Below, one piece after another: positions 10,651-18,351 of a stretch of 64,000 bases of DNA (the stretch's first letter is position 1; each line of letters opens with the position of its first letter). Location: assembly GCA_007745835.1 (NCBI GenBank), contig CP036424.1, positions 4,017,968 through 4,081,967 on the forward strand, given 5' to 3'. The position numbers and the translations under genes were made by a program. This DNA is from Planctomycetes bacterium MalM25 (lineage in GTDB: Bacteria; Planctomycetota; Planctomycetia; Pirellulales; Lacipirellulaceae). The notes under the pieces are model-generated. The model saw nothing but the letters and a program-made list of their open reading frames with translations. It was not told where the DNA came from and did no database searches.

Positions 10651-12309
10651 CTATTCGGCCGCCACGGTCGCTTCGGCCGGTTCCTCTTCAGCGGCGGGTT
10701 CGGGCATCACGAGGTCGAGCCGTTCGATGTTGCCAGTGTGGCCGGTGCTCGGTGAAGCGCCGGCGACCGCGAGCAGGCCCCCCTGCCCGTCCGGGACGAG
10801 CTGGTGGAAGAACCGCTTGGTCTCGAACTTGTCGGCCTCGACCCATTCCGAGCGATCTTCGTTGAGCTTGTAGAGCGTCCCCCCCATGCCGCCGGCGTAG
10901 AGCACGCCATCGACGTTCCACGCGGCCAGGCCGAAGCCGTGGAAGCTCTTGCCGGGGAACTCGGGGCCTGCGGACCAAGCCCGCGTGGCCGGGTCGTAGA
11001 AGTGGACCGCCTTGGACATGCCGGTCTCGTCGGTCAGCCCGCAGAGGACCGCGACCAGGCCATCGACTTGCCCGACCGCCAGCGCGCGGCACTTGAAGGG
11101 GGGCTCGGGCAGCATAACCCACTCACCCTGTTCGTCGGTCAGGTCGTAGGCCAGCGCGCCGACTTCCCAATCGCCCTCGCTGTCGCCGGACAGCCGCCAG
11201 CCACCCGCCACGTAGAGGGTGTCGTCGATCACCACGGCGTTGTGCGACGAGCGCGGCTTCGGCAGCGGCGTCAGTTCGGCCCATTCGCCCGCCGCCGGGT
11301 CGTAGCACGAGAACCGATCGACCGAGTGCATGTCTTCTTCCTCGCCGGACGGGTTGCGCGCGTCGAGCCCGCCGATGCGGTAGACCTTGCCGCCGTGGGG
11401 GACCATCGCCATGCCTTGGAGCGGCGGGCCGGCGGGGAGCTCTTCCCAGTCGCCCTCGCCGTCCAGGCGGATGCGGCGGAAGTGCTTGGAGAGGTTGTCG
11501 CGCGAGTGGTCGTGCGCCTGGCCGATGTGGCCGCTGTAGACGTAGAGCCACCCGTCGGTGGACGCCGCGCCGAAGCTGGTGACCGCCTCGGGCAGGGCCG
11601 GCAGGGCGGCCGCCGTCTTGGACGCGGCTTCTTCGCTGAAGTGGAAGGTCGCCGTAAGGATGTGCGTGGCCGACGTGTAGTCCTTGCCGTTGACCTCGCC
11701 GCGGTCGTTCTTGTCGACCTTCATCACCATGAGGCCGTTGAGGCCGTCGTGGACCTTGTCGAGCGGGAAGCGGGCGATGCCCTCCGCGTCGGTCTTCGTG
11801 GAGACGCCCTCGCCCCCCACCTCGTTCGAGAGGGTCACGCCCGTCGCGGCGGCGGGCTCGCCATCCCAGAGGATCGTGGCGACCAGCTCGTCCCCCGCGA
11901 CACCGAGCGTCGCCTGGAACTTGGCGTCGTCGCCGGCGGCGGGCCACGCCTGCGGCGCCTCCGCCGGGAAGTGCTGGGCGTAGTAGGTGAGCTTCGAGCC
12001 ATGGTACGATCCGTAGACGATGGTCGTCGTCAGGCGGCCGCGCGGCTCGATCGGGTCCTCGCCCTCAAGGCCGAAGAAGCCCTCTTCCTCGAGACCCTCC
12101 ATCGTGAGCAGCTTGGCGGGCGCGTCGATGGCCGACTGGTGGATCTCCGCCCCCTCGACCGACTCGGGCAGGTGGTAGTCCCGGTCGGACAGCCCCTCGC
12201 CGAAGAAGAGCCGCGGGTAGGCATCGTCGTTGACGTATAGCCAGGGAAAGTGAGCGCAGGCCGGCGCGACGCAGGCCAAGAGGGTCAGAACGAGTAACTG
12301 CCGGATCAT
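10651..12309 (-). CDS. DUF4198-like domain fused to Kelch repeats, exported
   Basis: 552 residues starting at the ATG at 12309, which gives a clear signal peptide (MIRQLLVLTLLACVAPACA). The mature N-terminus HFPWLYVNDDAYPRLFFGEGL and the following beta-rich region (about 20-235, with TTIVYGSYHGSKLTYYAQ and LATILWDGEPA-type strands) resemble DUF4198, a family linked with periplasmic metal-transport proteins. Residues about 240-540 contain Kelch-type repeats recognisable as GKVYRIGGLDAR, DTLYVAGGWR, DGVLYAGGMGG and LLAVAGASP, expected to form a beta-propeller. The tail is Glu/Ala-rich. It is the last gene of a leftward cluster, 28 bp after the DUF1559 gene. A role in binding metal or a surface ligand is inference only. 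Confidence 0.85.
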   Translation of the reverse strand: MIRQLLVLTLLACVAPACAHFPWLYVNDDAYPRLFFGEGLSDRDYHLPESVEGAEIHQSAIDAPAKLLTMEGLEEEGFFGLEGEDPIEPRGRLTTTIVYGSYHGSKLTYYAQHFPAEAPQAWPAAGDDAKFQATLGVAGDELVATILWDGEPAAATGVTLSNEVGGEGVSTKTDAEGIARFPLDKVHDGLNGLMVMKVDKNDRGEVNGKDYTSATHILTATFHFSEEAASKTAAALPALPEAVTSFGAASTDGWLYVYSGHIGQAHDHSRDNLSKHFRRIRLDGEGDWEELPAGPPLQGMAMVPHGGKVYRIGGLDARNPSGEEEDMHSVDRFSCYDPAAGEWAELTPLPKPRSSHNAVVIDDTLYVAGGWRLSGDSEGDWEVGALAYDLTDEQGEWVMLPEPPFKCRALAVGQVDGLVAVLCGLTDETGMSKAVHFYDPATRAWSAGPEFPGKSFHGFGLAAWNVDGVLYAGGMGGTLYKLNEDRSEWVEADKFETKRFFHQLVPDGQGGLLAVAGASPSTGHTGNIERLDLVMPEPAAEEEPAEATVAAE

Positions 12310-12337
12310 GTTATTGCGGGTTGATGATAGAGGTGGC

Positions 12338-13237
12338 TTATTCGAGGGTGGCGACGACCTCGTCGCCGGCGCGGGTGACCAGGGCGCGCCGCAGCTCGGT
12401 GTCGGAGTCGTCGGTGAGAAATAGAACCGACCCGTCAAGCTTAACGAAGTTCACGCCCCCCGGGTGGTCGCTGCGGAACGTCCGCAGGCTGAGGGGCGCC
12501 GCGTGCTTGTCGTTGTTGTTGAACAACTGCGGGGCCTCGCCCGACATGTGGCCCCAGGCGAGGATCCAGTACCCCTGCGCCCACGCGAACGCGCCCCCCT
12601 GACCGGGCAGCGGCGGATTGTCCGCGCTGGGCAGCAGTTCGGCCTCGCCAAAGGGGTAATTGATCTCCCCCGCCAGTAAGGTCTGCGATGTGCCGTCGGT
12701 CACCTCCGCGAGGCTCAGACGGTACGGCTTGTCGGCGGAGACGTTGTCGAAAGCGCCCGTGTTGATCACCGGCTGGTACTGTTCTCGTGTCGAGATCAGG
12801 TAGCTGCCGTAGCCGTACGGCTGGCCCCCGCCCGAGGCGGCCACGGTCGGCGGACGCATCGAGGGGCAGAGATAGGCCGGGATCGTCCCGGTGGTCACCA
12901 AGCGGTTCACCGGATCGCTGATCTTTTTCTCGATGTCGTAGGTGGCGTAAAGCGAACCCTCTTCGAGATAGGGGAGCAACAGAACCAACGCGCTGCCGTG
13001 ATCGGTCGTCGCCCCGACCTCGCCCGCCTTCGGCGGCGGCAGCGTCCGGTTCACGTCGTGGTACATCAGGGTCGCCAGGCCGACCTGCCGCAGGTTGCTC
13101 CGGCAGAGGCACCGCCGCGCTGTCTCTCGCGCCGCTTGCACGGCGGGCAACAGCAGCGCGACGAGGATGCCGATGATGGCGATCACCACCAGCAATTCGA
13201 CCAGGGTGAAACCGCGGTCTCGCGAGCGAGCGCTCAT
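12338..13237 (-). CDS. DUF1559 pseudopilin-like protein
   Basis: 299 residues. The N-terminus carries a type IV prepilin/pseudopilin signal: RDRG-FTLVELLVVIAIIGILVALLLPAVQAARE, cleaved after G9, with Phe at +1 and Glu at +5 as in class III signals. The body is DUF1559: RCLCRSNLRQVGLATLMYHDVNRTLPP, ADKPYRLSLAEVTDGTSQTLLAGE, and the H-x9-DG type ending SDHPGGVNFVKLDGSVLFLTDD. The ATG at 13237 overlaps the stop of the upstream dockerin/PEP-CTERM gene by the ATGA arrangement, which implies translational coupling. DUF1559 proteins are greatly expanded in planctomycetes; their function is not established, but a pilus- or secretion-related role at the membrane is likely. Confidence 0.93.
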   Translation of the reverse strand: MSARSRDRGFTLVELLVVIAIIGILVALLLPAVQAARETARRCLCRSNLRQVGLATLMYHDVNRTLPPPKAGEVGATTDHGSALVLLLPYLEEGSLYATYDIEKKISDPVNRLVTTGTIPAYLCPSMRPPTVAASGGGQPYGYGSYLISTREQYQPVINTGAFDNVSADKPYRLSLAEVTDGTSQTLLAGEINYPFGEAELLPSADNPPLPGQGGAFAWAQGYWILAWGHMSGEAPQLFNNNDKHAAPLSLRTFRSDHPGGVNFVKLDGSVLFLTDDSDTELRRALVTRAGDEVVATLE

Positions 13238-14493
13238 TCCCGGGGCCCCCGTGGTGAACTGAAGAAGCATGTGCCGACGCAGAACGAGACCGTGGCGACC
13301 CCCGCCAGCGCGTAGACGCCGGCGGTCGGCTCGGGCACGGCGATCGCCTCGACGGCGTCGTGGGCGTCGCGCCACAGGGCGTAGTCCGCCGCGTCGACAA
13401 CGCCGTCCGCGTTGCCGTCCGCGCCGAGGCCGGGGGTGGCGACCGTCGAGCCGTACGCGGCCGTCCAGGCGTCGTAGTCCGCGGAGTCGACGGCGCCGTC
13501 CGCGTCGTAGTCGCCGGGGATCGGCAGGATCGTGTAATCGATCGACAACGTGGCCGCCTCGGCGCCGGCGTAGATGCCGATCGCCTCCTTCGCGTACCAC
13601 TGCGGGTAGGCGTCGCCGCTCGGCGAGCCGGGCTGCGACGCCGGATGCACCGACGACAAGAAGAAGCCGACGGCTCCCTCCGCCAACGATCGCTGCAGGT
13701 AATCGACCACGCCCGGCTGCGCGAGATCGATGTCGAAGCTGAAGGTCGTGTCGTTCGGGACCGCCGCGCCGGGCGTGAGCGGCGCTTCACCAAGAGCCCA
13801 AGGCGTGGCGTCAAACGGCGTGGTCGTCTCGTCGGGCGTCGTGGCGCTGAAGCCGCCCGTCAGGCTGTTCGACACGTCGGCGTAGACGCTCCCGCCCCCG
13901 CCCACAACCGGATAAGCAACGTAGCTCGCCCCGGCGCCCGAGTAGACGGGCGTCGATTCGGCAAAACGCTGCCCCGTCTGATCGGGCCCCAACGCGAACC
14001 CTTCGTAGCCCTCCCGGAAACCGACCCCGAACAGCTCCATCGGCTGGCCCCAAGTGATCCCGCCGTTCAACGCTTCGTCCAACAAGCCGGCGGTCGTGAT
14101 CGGCTGGTCCTCGTACGGCACGCTCGCGGTGCTGCCGCTCTGCAGCCGCGCGGTGACCGTGACCGACTCGATCGCGTAACGCCCCGCGTCGAGTTCGACT
14201 TCGATCAGGTCGTCGGTCTCGAAGGCGAGCAGCATCGACCCGAGCCGGGCGGGGCCGCTCGCACCGTTCTCGAGGAATTCGTTCGTCTCTTCGTCGATCC
14301 CGATCCCGCCGAAGCTCGGCGTCAGCAGCCGGGAACCGCCGCCGAAACCGTTCACATACGACCACGTGTCGATCGCCGGCTCGTCCCAAGCGGCGGTCTC
14401 CCCGCGGCACGCGGCCGCGGGGAGAACCACTGCGATGAGCGTGGCGACGACGGGCCAAGCGCCGCGAGGACGCCGTTCCGTTCGCGTGTCCAT
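13234..14493 (-). CDS. Exported protein with dockerin-like repeats and PEP-CTERM-like tail
   Basis: 419 residues with a signal peptide (about 12-31, ATLIAVVLPAAACRGE). The main region (about 35-310) has no family I recognise; it is acidic and beta-rich and includes AIDTWSYVNGFGGGSRLL and RYAIESVTVTARLQ. Residues about 320-380 contain two calcium-loop pairs typical of dockerin-like repeats (GDYDADGAVDSADYDAW and ADGNADGVVDAADYALW). The tail has VPEPTAG followed by a hydrophobic stretch and a short basic end, a PEP-CTERM-like sorting signal, although it has cysteines in the hydrophobic part and a longer than usual basic end. The gene sits between a PEP-CTERM gene (27 bp upstream) and the DUF1559 gene (4-bp overlap). 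Confidence 0.85.
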   Translation of the reverse strand: MDTRTERRPRGAWPVVATLIAVVLPAAACRGETAAWDEPAIDTWSYVNGFGGGSRLLTPSFGGIGIDEETNEFLENGASGPARLGSMLLAFETDDLIEVELDAGRYAIESVTVTARLQSGSTASVPYEDQPITTAGLLDEALNGGITWGQPMELFGVGFREGYEGFALGPDQTGQRFAESTPVYSGAGASYVAYPVVGGGGSVYADVSNSLTGGFSATTPDETTTPFDATPWALGEAPLTPGAAVPNDTTFSFDIDLAQPGVVDYLQRSLAEGAVGFFLSSVHPASQPGSPSGDAYPQWYAKEAIGIYAGAEAATLSIDYTILPIPGDYDADGAVDSADYDAWTAAYGSTVATPGLGADGNADGVVDAADYALWRDAHDAVEAIAVPEPTAGVYALAGVATVSFCVGTCFFSSPRGPRE

Positions 14494-14520
14494 CGTCTCA
14501 TTCCTTTCGAGTCCGAGGTT

Positions 14521-15201
14521 TCAACGGCGACGCAACAACGCGCCGGCCGACAGAAGAACGAGCACCGCCGCCGAGGGTTCCGGCGTGGCGACCGCGGTGT
14601 CGGCCGCGAACGCCGTGGGCGACCAGGCCGTGTCGACGACGTACTCGCCGAACGACGTGAAGCTGACCGGGCCGCTGGTCATGGAGAACGTCTCGGGATC
14701 GGCCGTGCCGGGCAGCTCGTACTTCACGAAGAGCTGGCCCGACCCCGTGGCGTTGGTCGCTTGCAGCACGAGCGAGGGCTCGACGCCATCGATCGGGCCG
14801 AAATCCATATCGACCCCCCAGCCGCCGAAGAGCGTCTTGGCCTGGACAACCACGGTGGTGAAGCCGCTGCCGTTCACGCCGTCGGTCGCGAAGGTGACGT
14901 CCTCCGCCACCGAGCCGCTGCCGCTGTAGTAGTTGAGCGAACCCGACTGGTGGTCTTCGTTGTTGGTCGTGATAAAGCTGCCGGCGTCGGAGCCCAGGTC
15001 GGGAGTCGTGTCGTTGATGACCGAGTCGCCCGGGTTGCCGAACAAATCCCAGCCGAGGTAGGTCGTGTTCGCGTCGCCGCGGAAAGATGGCTCGAAGAGG
15101 CCGGTCGCGGTCGCGAGGTCAAAAGGGTTTGCGAAGCTCGTGGCCGAAACGGACAGCGCCGCGGTCAGGGCAACGATCGAAAGCAGGGGGTAACGCAACA
15201 T
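14521..15201 (-). CDS. PEP-CTERM sorting domain protein
   Basis: 226 residues beginning at the ATG at 15201, with signal peptide MLRYPLLSIVALTAALSVSATSFA cut before NPFD. The body (about 25-200) is Gly/Ser/Thr/Asp-rich, with likely beta strands and no recognised domain. The C-terminus is a textbook PEP-CTERM: TPEPSAAVLVLLSAGALLRRR, that is a P-E-P motif, a hydrophobic helix and an arginine cluster. Such proteins are processed by an exosortase and often reach the exopolysaccharide matrix; no exosortase is in the window. It is the first gene of the leftward cluster and lies divergent to hemP. Confidence 0.88.
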   Translation of the reverse strand: MLRYPLLSIVALTAALSVSATSFANPFDLATATGLFEPSFRGDANTTYLGWDLFGNPGDSVINDTTPDLGSDAGSFITTNNEDHQSGSLNYYSGSGSVAEDVTFATDGVNGSGFTTVVVQAKTLFGGWGVDMDFGPIDGVEPSLVLQATNATGSGQLFVKYELPGTADPETFSMTSGPVSFTSFGEYVVDTAWSPTAFAADTAVATPEPSAAVLVLLSAGALLRRR

Positions 15202-15482
15202 GGAGATCGTGATTCCTTCGCCATCAGGGATGGCTGGATGGATTGAAAGTCGAAGCACGCGGCCGGCCACGGATGGGCGCCGGTGCGAGACACAAAGGGA
15301 GGCGTCGCCCCAGAGCGGGGACGATCGCGCGAGCAGCTAGCCTCCTGCGGGTTCAAGCCAGACGGAACGGGGAGCACACCGCCCCGTGGAGGGGTGATGG
15401 CGACGGTTCCCGGTGGCTGGCGGTGACCCGGCTCGACGGCGCCTGAGGGCGTTCGGCGGAGCGGCTTAGCTGGCGGAGGGAC
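15202..15482. other. Intergenic leader of the PEP-CTERM cluster, no gene seen
   Basis: GC-rich sequence between the PEP-CTERM start and the hemP regulatory region. No ORF with convincing codon usage or domain is present on either strand. A possible ribosome binding sequence (AAGGA, minus strand) lies 12-13 bases before the ATG at 15201. Several G- and C-runs could pair (for example CGGGGAGCACACCGCCCCG near 15367-15385), so part of it may be a structured 5' UTR for the leftward cluster. Confidence 0.4.
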
Positions 15483-15503
15483 GCGATTCTTCGGGGGAAT
15501 CGC
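15483..15503. repeat. Small hairpin beside the hemP operator
   Basis: GCGATTC-ttcgggg-GAATCGC: a perfect 7-bp stem with a 7-nt loop, ending 12 bp before the 15-bp operator-like palindrome. It may be an additional binding site or an RNA hairpin in the leftward transcript. Nothing else supports either reading. Confidence 0.45.
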
Positions 15504-15514
15504 TGGTTTCTTTG

Positions 15515-15543
15515 TTGCGACTGAGTCGCAGGACCATTAGATT
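15515..15543 (+). promoter_or_regulatory. hemP promoter overlapped by Fur-type palindrome
   Basis: A perfect inverted repeat TGCGACT-g-AGTCGCA lies at 15516-15530. It overlaps a plausible sigma70-type promoter: -35 TTGCGA (15515-15520), 17-bp spacer and -10 TAGATT (15538-15543), about 50 bp before the hemP ATG. An operator covering the -35 and spacer is the usual plan for Fur repression, and hemP is a classic iron/haem-responsive gene. The Fur assignment is inference from palindrome type, position and target gene. Confidence 0.6.
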
Positions 15544-15593
15544 AGCGGCCTCGTGATTTTGCACAACCCCCCTTGGCGAAAATCCGCCACCCC

Positions 15594-15803
15594 ATGGCTC
15601 AGCCCCCCAAGCCCCAGCCCACCACCACGACCCCCGGGTCGGTCTCAGTCCGTCCCGGCGGGTGCCCGACGGCGGCTTCGTTGACGCGGGTTGTTGATTC
15701 GGCCGAGCTCTTCGGCGAAGCCCGCACCGTGCTTATCCAGCACGCCGGGGAGCAGTACCGCTTGATCGTCACGAAGAACGACAAGCTGATCCTGCAGAAG
15801 TGA
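15594..15803 (+). CDS. hemP: Hemin uptake protein HemP
   Basis: 69 residues from the ATG at 15594; a TTG at 15573 would add seven residues, but neither start has a clear Shine-Dalgarno. The N-terminal half is Pro/Thr-rich and disordered. The C-terminal half is the HemP signature: DSAELFGEARTVLIQHAGEQ followed by YRLIVTKNDKLILQK, matching the family pattern LFxG-R-(hydrophobic)-I-H-G-YRL-T--KLIL-K. HemP is a small protein associated with haem uptake in proteobacteria and planctomycetes, where it can act as an activator or accessory factor. No haem receptor or ABC transporter is nearby, so here it stands alone downstream of a Fur-type operator. Its downstream neighbour, a sulfatase, starts 164 bp later and is probably independent. 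Confidence 0.88.
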   Translation: MAQPPKPQPTTTTPGSVSVRPGGCPTAASLTRVVDSAELFGEARTVLIQHAGEQYRLIVTKNDKLILQK

Positions 15804-15967
15804 ATCGCCGGCCGCGACGCGGGCGTTTGTTTGACGGCCGCCCGGTGGCGTCTTAGAAAGGACCACGCTCCACCTACGCCCGACCAGGTTGGCCAGCGTG
15901 AGCTAAGCTTCTGGGAAGCGGCCCCGGCAGGCGGCCCCCCTCTTCGTGTTTTTTCGATAGGCCTACG

Positions 15968-18331
15968 ATGAGCTTCTCTCATTGGGTTTTGAGTCTCCTT
16001 GTCGCGTGCGTTTGGCTTCCACCGAGCGGAGCCCCCGCCTCGGAAGAAGGACGCATCCTCCCGTTCGCCCCGACGCCTATGAAGAGCGTCGTGAACCCGC
16101 GGCTGCAAGACTCCACGATGGAGTGGCCCGCGCCCGTGAGTCGGCTGCCGGACGACGCACCGAACATTGTGATCGTGCTGCTCGACGACGTCGGCTTCGG
16201 CGTCGCCGACACGTTCGGCGGCGAGGTCCACACGCCGACGCTCACCCGCCTGGCGGACGAAGGGATCCGGTACAACCGATTCCACACGACCTCGATTTGC
16301 TCGCCGACCCGCGCGGCGATGCTCACGGGGCGCAACCACACACGCATCGGCTCCGGCACGATCGCCGAGCGCGCGGTCGCGTTCGATGGCTACACGGGCG
16401 TCATCCCCAAGACGGCCGCCACCGTGCCCGAGGTGCTGAAGCACTACGGCTACCACACGGCCGCCTTCGGCAAGTGGCACAACACGCCCGCTACGGAAGC
16501 GACCTCGATCGGTCCGAAGGACCGCTGGCCGAACGGCTACGGCTTCGAGCACTTCTACGGCTTCCTCGGCGGCGAGACCTCGCAGTGGGAGCCGCGGCTC
16601 ACGCGCAACTACGACGCCATCGAACCCCCCGAGCACGACCCGGAGTACCACCTCACGGTCGACCTGATCGACAACTCGCTCGCCTGGCTCGACGACCTGC
16701 GGGCGTACGCGCCGGACAAGCCGTTCCTGCTCTACCTGGCGCCGGGCGCCGTGCACGGCCCGCACCACATCTTCCCCGAGTGGGCCAAGAAGTACGAAGG
16801 CAAGTTCGACGACGGTTGGGACGCCTACCGCGAGCGCGTCCACCAGCGCCAGCTCGAGCTGGGCGTCATCCCGCCCGGCACGAAGCTCACCCCGCGCGAC
16901 GAAACGCTCGAGGGCTGGGACGATATCCCCGCCGAGCAACGCGCTTTCCAGACGCGTCTCATGGAGCTGTTCGCCGGCTTTGTGGAGCACACCGACCGCG
17001 AGGTCGGACGGCTGATCGACGGCCTCGAAGAGCGCGGCGTGCGCGAGAACACGATCGTCTTCTATATCTTCGGCGATAACGGATCGAGCTCGGAGGGTCA
17101 GCGCGGCAGCATCAGCGAGCTGCTCGCCCAGAACAACATCCCCAACACGGTCGAGCAGCAGCTCGCGGCGCTCGACCAGCTTGGCGGGCTCGACGCACTC
17201 GGCTCGCCCAAGACCGACAACATGTACCACGCCGGCTGGGCGTGGGCGGGGGGCACACCGTTCAAGGGGACCAAGCTGCTCGGCTCGTACTTCGGCGGCA
17301 CGCGCAACCCGATGGTCGTCTCGTGGCCCAAGGGGATTCAACCGGACCCGAAGCCGCGCTCGCAGTTCCATCACGTGACCGACCTCGTGCCGACCATCTA
17401 CGACCTGCTCGACATCACGCCCCCCGAGGTGGTGAACGGCCAGCAGCAAATCCCGTTCGACGGCGTCAGCCTCGCCTACACGTTCGACGACGCCGACGCG
17501 GCAGGCCAGAAGGACGTGCAGTTCTTCGACAACAACGGCAGCCGCGCCATCTACAAGGATGGCTGGATGGCTTGCACCTTCGGCCCCTTCATCCCCTGGA
17601 ACACGCCCCTCTCGGTCCCGCGGATCGCGAAGTGGGACTCGGCGACCGACGAGTGGGAGCTGTACAACCTCCGCGAGGATTTCTCGCAAGCGAACAACCT
17701 GGCCGAGCAAGAGCCCGAACGGCTCGCGCAGCTCAAGGCCGAGTTCCTCGCCCTCGCCGAGCAGAACCTCGACTTCCCGATCGGCGCCGGCAACTGGCTG
17801 CGGCTCCACCCGGCCGACCGGATCAAGACCGACTACACCGAGTGGACCTTCACCGAGAACACCCGCCGGATGCCCGAGTTCTGCGCCCCGGGCGTCGGCC
17901 GGCAGAGCACCGCGGTGACCATCGACCTGGAGGTCGGCGAAGCGGCCGACGGCGTGCTGTACGCGGTCGGCGGCTCGGGGGGCGGCCTGACCGTCTACCT
18001 CGACAAGGGTCACCTCGTCTACGAGTACAACATGATGATCATCGAGCAGTACTCGGCCCGTTCGGCGGAGCCGCTCGCCGCCGGTGAGCACCAGATCAAG
18101 ATCGACACCACGATCGAAGGCCCCGGCAAGCCGGGCGTGGCGACCCTGAGCGTCGATGGCGCCGAGGTCGCCCAAGCCGAGCTCAAGCGGACCGTCCCCG
18201 TCACGTTCACGGCGACCGAGTCGTTCGACGTGGGCGTCGACCTCGGCTCGACCGTGTCGATGAACTACTTCGACCGCCGCCCGTTCGAGCTCGACGGCGA
18301 GATCCGCAAGCTCCATGTCGAGCTGAAGTAG
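15968..18331 (+). CDS. Arylsulfatase, large (AtsA-like)
   Basis: 787-residue exported sulfatase. Signal peptide about 1-25 (VLSLLVACVWLPPSGAPAS). All active-site elements are visible: NIVIVLLDDVGFGVADTFGG metal motif, C111-S-P-T-R formylglycine signature with AAMLTGRNHTRIG, FGKWHNTP, LYLAPGAVHGPHH, IFYIFGDNG-like FYIFGDNGSSSEG second metal site, and GTPFKGTKLLGSYFGGTRNPMVVSWPKG. The length and the extra C-terminal beta domain (about 630-787, ending DGEIRKLHVELK) match the Pseudomonas arylsulfatase type (S1_4-like). It probably acts in the periplasm or outside on sulfate esters. It converges on uvrA with 20 bp between the stops. Confidence 0.94.
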   Translation: MSFSHWVLSLLVACVWLPPSGAPASEEGRILPFAPTPMKSVVNPRLQDSTMEWPAPVSRLPDDAPNIVIVLLDDVGFGVADTFGGEVHTPTLTRLADEGIRYNRFHTTSICSPTRAAMLTGRNHTRIGSGTIAERAVAFDGYTGVIPKTAATVPEVLKHYGYHTAAFGKWHNTPATEATSIGPKDRWPNGYGFEHFYGFLGGETSQWEPRLTRNYDAIEPPEHDPEYHLTVDLIDNSLAWLDDLRAYAPDKPFLLYLAPGAVHGPHHIFPEWAKKYEGKFDDGWDAYRERVHQRQLELGVIPPGTKLTPRDETLEGWDDIPAEQRAFQTRLMELFAGFVEHTDREVGRLIDGLEERGVRENTIVFYIFGDNGSSSEGQRGSISELLAQNNIPNTVEQQLAALDQLGGLDALGSPKTDNMYHAGWAWAGGTPFKGTKLLGSYFGGTRNPMVVSWPKGIQPDPKPRSQFHHVTDLVPTIYDLLDITPPEVVNGQQQIPFDGVSLAYTFDDADAAGQKDVQFFDNNGSRAIYKDGWMACTFGPFIPWNTPLSVPRIAKWDSATDEWELYNLREDFSQANNLAEQEPERLAQLKAEFLALAEQNLDFPIGAGNWLRLHPADRIKTDYTEWTFTENTRRMPEFCAPGVGRQSTAVTIDLEVGEAADGVLYAVGGSGGGLTVYLDKGHLVYEYNMMIIEQYSARSAEPLAAGEHQIKIDTTIEGPGKPGVATLSVDGAEVAQAELKRTVPVTFTATESFDVGVDLGSTVSMNYFDRRPFELDGEIRKLHVELK

Positions 18332-18351
18332 CCGCTTACGACGGCCCGTTC

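Noticed and set aside
12338-13600. Longer 420-residue form of the DUF1559 protein
   Set aside because: The upstream codons overlap the dockerin/PEP-CTERM gene in another frame; the prepilin signal requires the start at 13237.
15280-15390. Cobalamin-riboswitch-like sequence on the plus strand (GGTGCGAGAC, GCGGGGACGATCG, AAGCCAGACGG in order)
   Set aside because: The GGGAA before GGTG and the CCCCGC-ACTGT core are missing, and the downstream gene, hemP, has its own promoter past this point. A covariance-model search with the Rfam Cobalamin model would decide.
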